The position numbers and the translations under genes are program-made. Positions 15,126-17,169 of a stretch of DNA of 17,169 nt are shown piece after piece. Every line of letters begins with the position of its first letter. The first letter of the stretch is position 1. The stretch is from an uncultured Campylobacter sp. (GTDB lineage Bacteria > Campylobacterota > Campylobacteria > Campylobacterales > Campylobacteraceae). Under the pieces are notes generated by a model that had not been told where the DNA came from, did no database searches, and saw only the letters and a list, made by a program, of their open reading frames with translations. The stretch covers positions 1 to 17,169 of the forward strand of contig NZ_CALIBH010000219.1 of assembly GCF_938045775.1 (NCBI RefSeq), written 5' to 3'.

Positions 15126-16367
15126 TTAGTACCCCTCAAAATGCTTGGTCTTTGGCAGCACCAAATTTAGCGTAATGCCGATGAGCGCGCCAAGCCCCAC
15201 GCCGCTAAAGCTCATCGCGCCAAAATCCAGCACCATGCCGCCGATCGCACACACGAAGATAAGCGCGACGATGATCATATTGCGCGGCTCGGCCAGATCC
15301 ACGCTGTTTTTTATGAGCGTTTCCATGCCCACGCTAGCGATGATACCAAAAAGCAGCAGCATAATGCCGCCGATGACGGGAGCGGGGATTGTAGAGAGCG
15401 CGGCGCCGAGCTTACCCACGAAGGCTAGCAGTATCGCCGTAAGCGCGGCAAAGGTCATGATAGCGGGATTATAAGCCTTCGTGATGCTAACCGCGCCCGT
15501 GACCTCGGAGTAGGTGGTGTTTGGCGGGCCGCCGAAGCAGCCTGCTAGCGACGTCGCGAGCCCGTCGCCAAGCAGCGTGCTTTTAAGTCCCGGGTTTTTT
15601 AGGAAATTTTCCTTCGTGACGTTGCTGATCGCGAGCATATCGCCGATGTGCTCGATCGCGGGTGCGATGGCGATAGGCACCATGTAGATTACCGCTTCGA
15701 ATTTGAAAACCGGCGCGGTGAAATGCGGCAGCACAAACCACGGCGCGTTTAGAATCGGCGTAAAATCCACTATCCCGACAAACAGCGACGTGCAGTATCC
15801 AGCCGCGATGCCGCACAGGATCGGCACTAGGCGCAGCATGCCGCGGCCGAACATCATAACGACGATGACCGCCGAGAGCGAGATGAGCGCAATAGTGAGC
15901 GACTGCCCCTGCGTATAGAGCGCCTCTTTGCCCTTGCCCATGACCATATTTACGGCCGCTGGCGAGAGGATGAGGCCGATCGTCATGATGACGGGACCCA
16001 CGACCACGGGCGGTAAAATTTTATGCAAAAAGTCCTCGCCTTTGAGCCTAATAAGCAGACTTAAAACCACGTAAAAAAGCCCCGCCGCGATCACCCCGCT
16101 CATCGTCGCGGCAATGCCCCACTCTTTCACGCCAAAGCTAAGCGGCGCGATAAACGCGAAACTGGATGCGAGAAAGATCGGCGGGACGTGTTTGCGCGTG
16201 ATGAGCTGAAACAGCAGCGTGCCGATGCCCGCGGTAAACAGCGCCACGGACGTATCAAGCCCCGTTAAGATCGGCACCAGCACGAGCGCGCCGAACGCGA
16301 CGAATAAAAACTGTACGCCAACGAGAGCGTCGCGTAGCCTGAGATTGTAGCCTTCGTATTTTTCCAT
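15126..16367 (-). CDS. uraA: Uracil permease (NCS2 nucleobase:cation symporter)
   Basis: This inner-membrane proton-coupled uracil importer feeds pyrimidine salvage. The 413-residue, highly hydrophobic product has the fourteen-segment NCS2 pattern. The conserved AIEHIGDMLAISN carries Glu239, and GGPPNTTYSEVTGAVSITK carries Glu288. These correspond to E. coli UraA Glu241 and Glu290 at the substrate and proton site. The N-terminal LRDALVGVQFLFVAFGALVLVPIL is also typical. The ATG start has a GGGGAA sequence about 8 nt upstream. A clear terminator follows, and a large palindrome lies just before the gene. No upp gene is adjacent. A close xanthine-type paralogue is unlikely given the match to uracil transporters. 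Confidence 0.95.
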   Translation of the reverse strand: MEKYEGYNLRLRDALVGVQFLFVAFGALVLVPILTGLDTSVALFTAGIGTLLFQLITRKHVPPIFLASSFAFIAPLSFGVKEWGIAATMSGVIAAGLFYVVLSLLIRLKGEDFLHKILPPVVVGPVIMTIGLILSPAAVNMVMGKGKEALYTQGQSLTIALISLSAVIVVMMFGRGMLRLVPILCGIAAGYCTSLFVGIVDFTPILNAPWFVLPHFTAPVFKFEAVIYMVPIAIAPAIEHIGDMLAISNVTKENFLKNPGLKSTLLGDGLATSLAGCFGGPPNTTYSEVTGAVSITKAYNPAIMTFAALTAILLAFVGKLGAALSTIPAPVIGGIMLLLFGIIASVGMETLIKNSVDLAEPRNMIIVALIFVCAIGGMVLDFGAMSFSGVGLGALIGITLNLVLPKTKHFEGY

Positions 16368-16394
16368 CTTGTTAATTCCCCATTCGCTATGGAT

Positions 16395-16472
16395 TTTTGA
16401 TAAATTTTTACTACTTGCTGCAGTCGCGGACGAATAGTCCGCTCCTTTGCAAGCACTAAAAATTTATCAAAA
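16395..16472. repeat. Large palindrome with perfect 16-bp arms upstream of uraA
   Basis: TTTTGATAAATTTTTA at 16395-16410 is exactly complementary to 16457-16472. A second pairing, CTTGC with GCAAG, continues the stem. A central GCGGAC/GTCCGC hairpin (16426-16431 with 16437-16442, 5-nt loop) caps it. It ends 27 nt before the uraA ATG, so it could fold in the uraA leader RNA. It could also be a small mobile palindromic element; no target duplication is seen at its edges. Confidence 0.8.
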
Positions 16473-16639
16473 CTACACATCATCTGTCTTGAATATTTTC
16501 AAAATTTACGCCTTTCCGCCTCATTTTACCGTAAATTCTATCCAAAGCACACGATTGCACTCCTTCATTCGGCTTGTTTCCGCCTCGTCTAAAGAAAAAA
16601 TATCACGCCTTAATTTTTAAATCTGATACATCAAAAATT

Positions 16640-16702
16640 TTGACCTACCCGGTCGCGGACGAGCAATCTACTCCACTCTCCGCTGCCAAGCACCGGCGAC
16701 CG
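16640..16702. repeat. Diverged second copy of part of the uraA-upstream element
   Basis: GTCGCGGACGA is shared exactly with the loop of the palindrome at 16423, and TCCGCT...GCAAGCAC-like sequence follows in both. Over a 27-nt core about 19 positions match. This copy has its own inverted pair, CGGTCGC (16650-16656) with GCGACCG (16696-16702). A/T-rich sequence flanks it on the left as in the first copy. Confidence 0.55.
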
Positions 16703-16978
16703 CAAGCAGAACGAAGCAATAGCGCTTATAAACTACCTGCGATCCACCTTAAATGTTTTAAAATTTTAGCCTCTTTTTAAAATTTTACGACCTTGCTTTA
16801 AAATTTCGCGCTCAAGCTTAAAGCAAAATTTCAAATTAAAGCCGCATAAGCAGATCCAAACAAACAACGACCAAAATCCGCAAACCAGCAACTAAATTCC
16901 ACAAGCATAGCGGCTAAATCAAAACCTATGTAAGCCGAATCCGCCACTAAAATTTAGCGAGAGAATTTCGTCGTACGG

Positions 16979-17169
16979 CTATTTTTTGCGCAGCAGATCC
17001 TTCAGGCTCGCTCTTACGTCCTTGCCACGCAGAATTTGCGCGACCTCGGTAGCGATCGGAGCGTAGATTTTGTGCTTTGTCGCGATATTTACGACCGCTT
17101 CGGTTGTAGCCACACCCTCGGCGACCTCGCCCAACTCGCGCAGAATTTCTTCGAGCCCTTTGCCACGCG
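16979..17169 (-). CDS. gpsA: Glycerol-3-phosphate dehydrogenase [NAD(P)+], C-terminal part
   Basis: GpsA reduces dihydroxyacetone phosphate to sn-glycerol 3-phosphate for phospholipid synthesis. Only the last 62 residues are present; the rest lies beyond the right edge. The segment RGKGLEEILRELGEVAEGV, then TTEAVVNIATKHKIYAPI and VAQILRG, matches the C-terminal helical domain of GpsA, including the characteristic G-x-V-A-E-G-V and P-I motifs. The stop is TAG at 16979-16981. Confidence 0.9.
   Translation of the reverse strand, partial: RGKGLEEILRELGEVAEGVATTEAVVNIATKHKIYAPIATEVAQILRGKDVRASLKDLLRKK

Larger units (their letters stand above)
16368..16978. other. 611-bp gene-free region between gpsA and uraA
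   Basis: No credible gene is seen. The region holds the 78-bp palindrome (16395-16472), a partly related element (about 16640-16702), A/T-rich palindromic words around 16755-16790, and a 9-bp inverted repeat TTGCTTTAA at 16793-16801 with its complement at 16818-16826. The uraA promoter must lie here, but I cannot pick out a convincing -10 box. Confidence 0.6.

Noticed and set aside
16265..16483. A 72-residue minus-strand frame crossing the uraA start and the palindrome
   Set aside because: It is out of frame with uraA and half of it is antisense-like shadow of the permease and palindrome. No support was found beyond openness.
16574..16780. A 68-residue plus-strand frame between uraA and gpsA
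   Set aside because: It has no ribosome-binding site, a random-looking composition, and overlaps the second copy of the palindromic element.

Overview
The window looks like the chromosome of a Campylobacter with relatively high GC. The RpoD, GlyS, UraA, TrmL and GpsA proteins read as campylobacterial. The order leuB, small TPR-like gene, CiaD-like gene, cca recalls the Cj0788/Cj0789 (ciaD-cca) neighbourhood of C. jejuni. Base composition is mixed: GC-rich coding sequence studded with AAATTT words. That fits the C. gracilis / rectus / showae group better than C. jejuni, but the species call is an inference.

Left part (1-9556), all leftward. At the left edge is the 5' part of a cas6 gene, which runs off the window and marks one end of a CRISPR-Cas locus. 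A strong hairpin terminator separates it from a tightly packed, partly overlapping ten-gene cluster. In transcription order this is leuD, leuB, a small TPR-like gene, a CiaD-like invasion-antigen gene, cca, an orphan pentad-repeat gene, trmL, a secreted endonuclease/exonuclease/phosphatase-family nuclease, a 44-residue membrane peptide and glyS. The cluster mixes leucine synthesis, tRNA maturation, modification and charging, and envelope or secreted functions. The gene overlaps suggest translational coupling.

Middle (9557-12612), rightward. A 400-bp divergent intergenic region carries the rpoD promoter. It is followed by rpoD (housekeeping sigma factor), a hairpin region and a DJ-1/PfpI-family gene.

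Right part (12613-17169). An 833-bp stretch without a credible gene contains short degenerate repeats. It is followed by a leftward gene for a membrane-anchored DKNYY-like protein whose perfect -10 box sits 6 nt before the ATG, a repeat-rich gap, uraA (uracil permease) with a clear terminator, a 611-bp gap with a large palindrome and a diverged second copy of part of it, and the 3' end of gpsA at the right edge.

The most unusual signals are these. (1) The cas6 fragment. (2) An orphan Cys/His/Phe-rich protein built on a 5-residue (15-bp) period. (3) A 33-bp tandem repeat in the CiaD-like gene. (4) The impression that both are made from the same self-complementary AAATTT word that is also scattered through the noncoding gaps. 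(5) The structured, duplicated element upstream of uraA.
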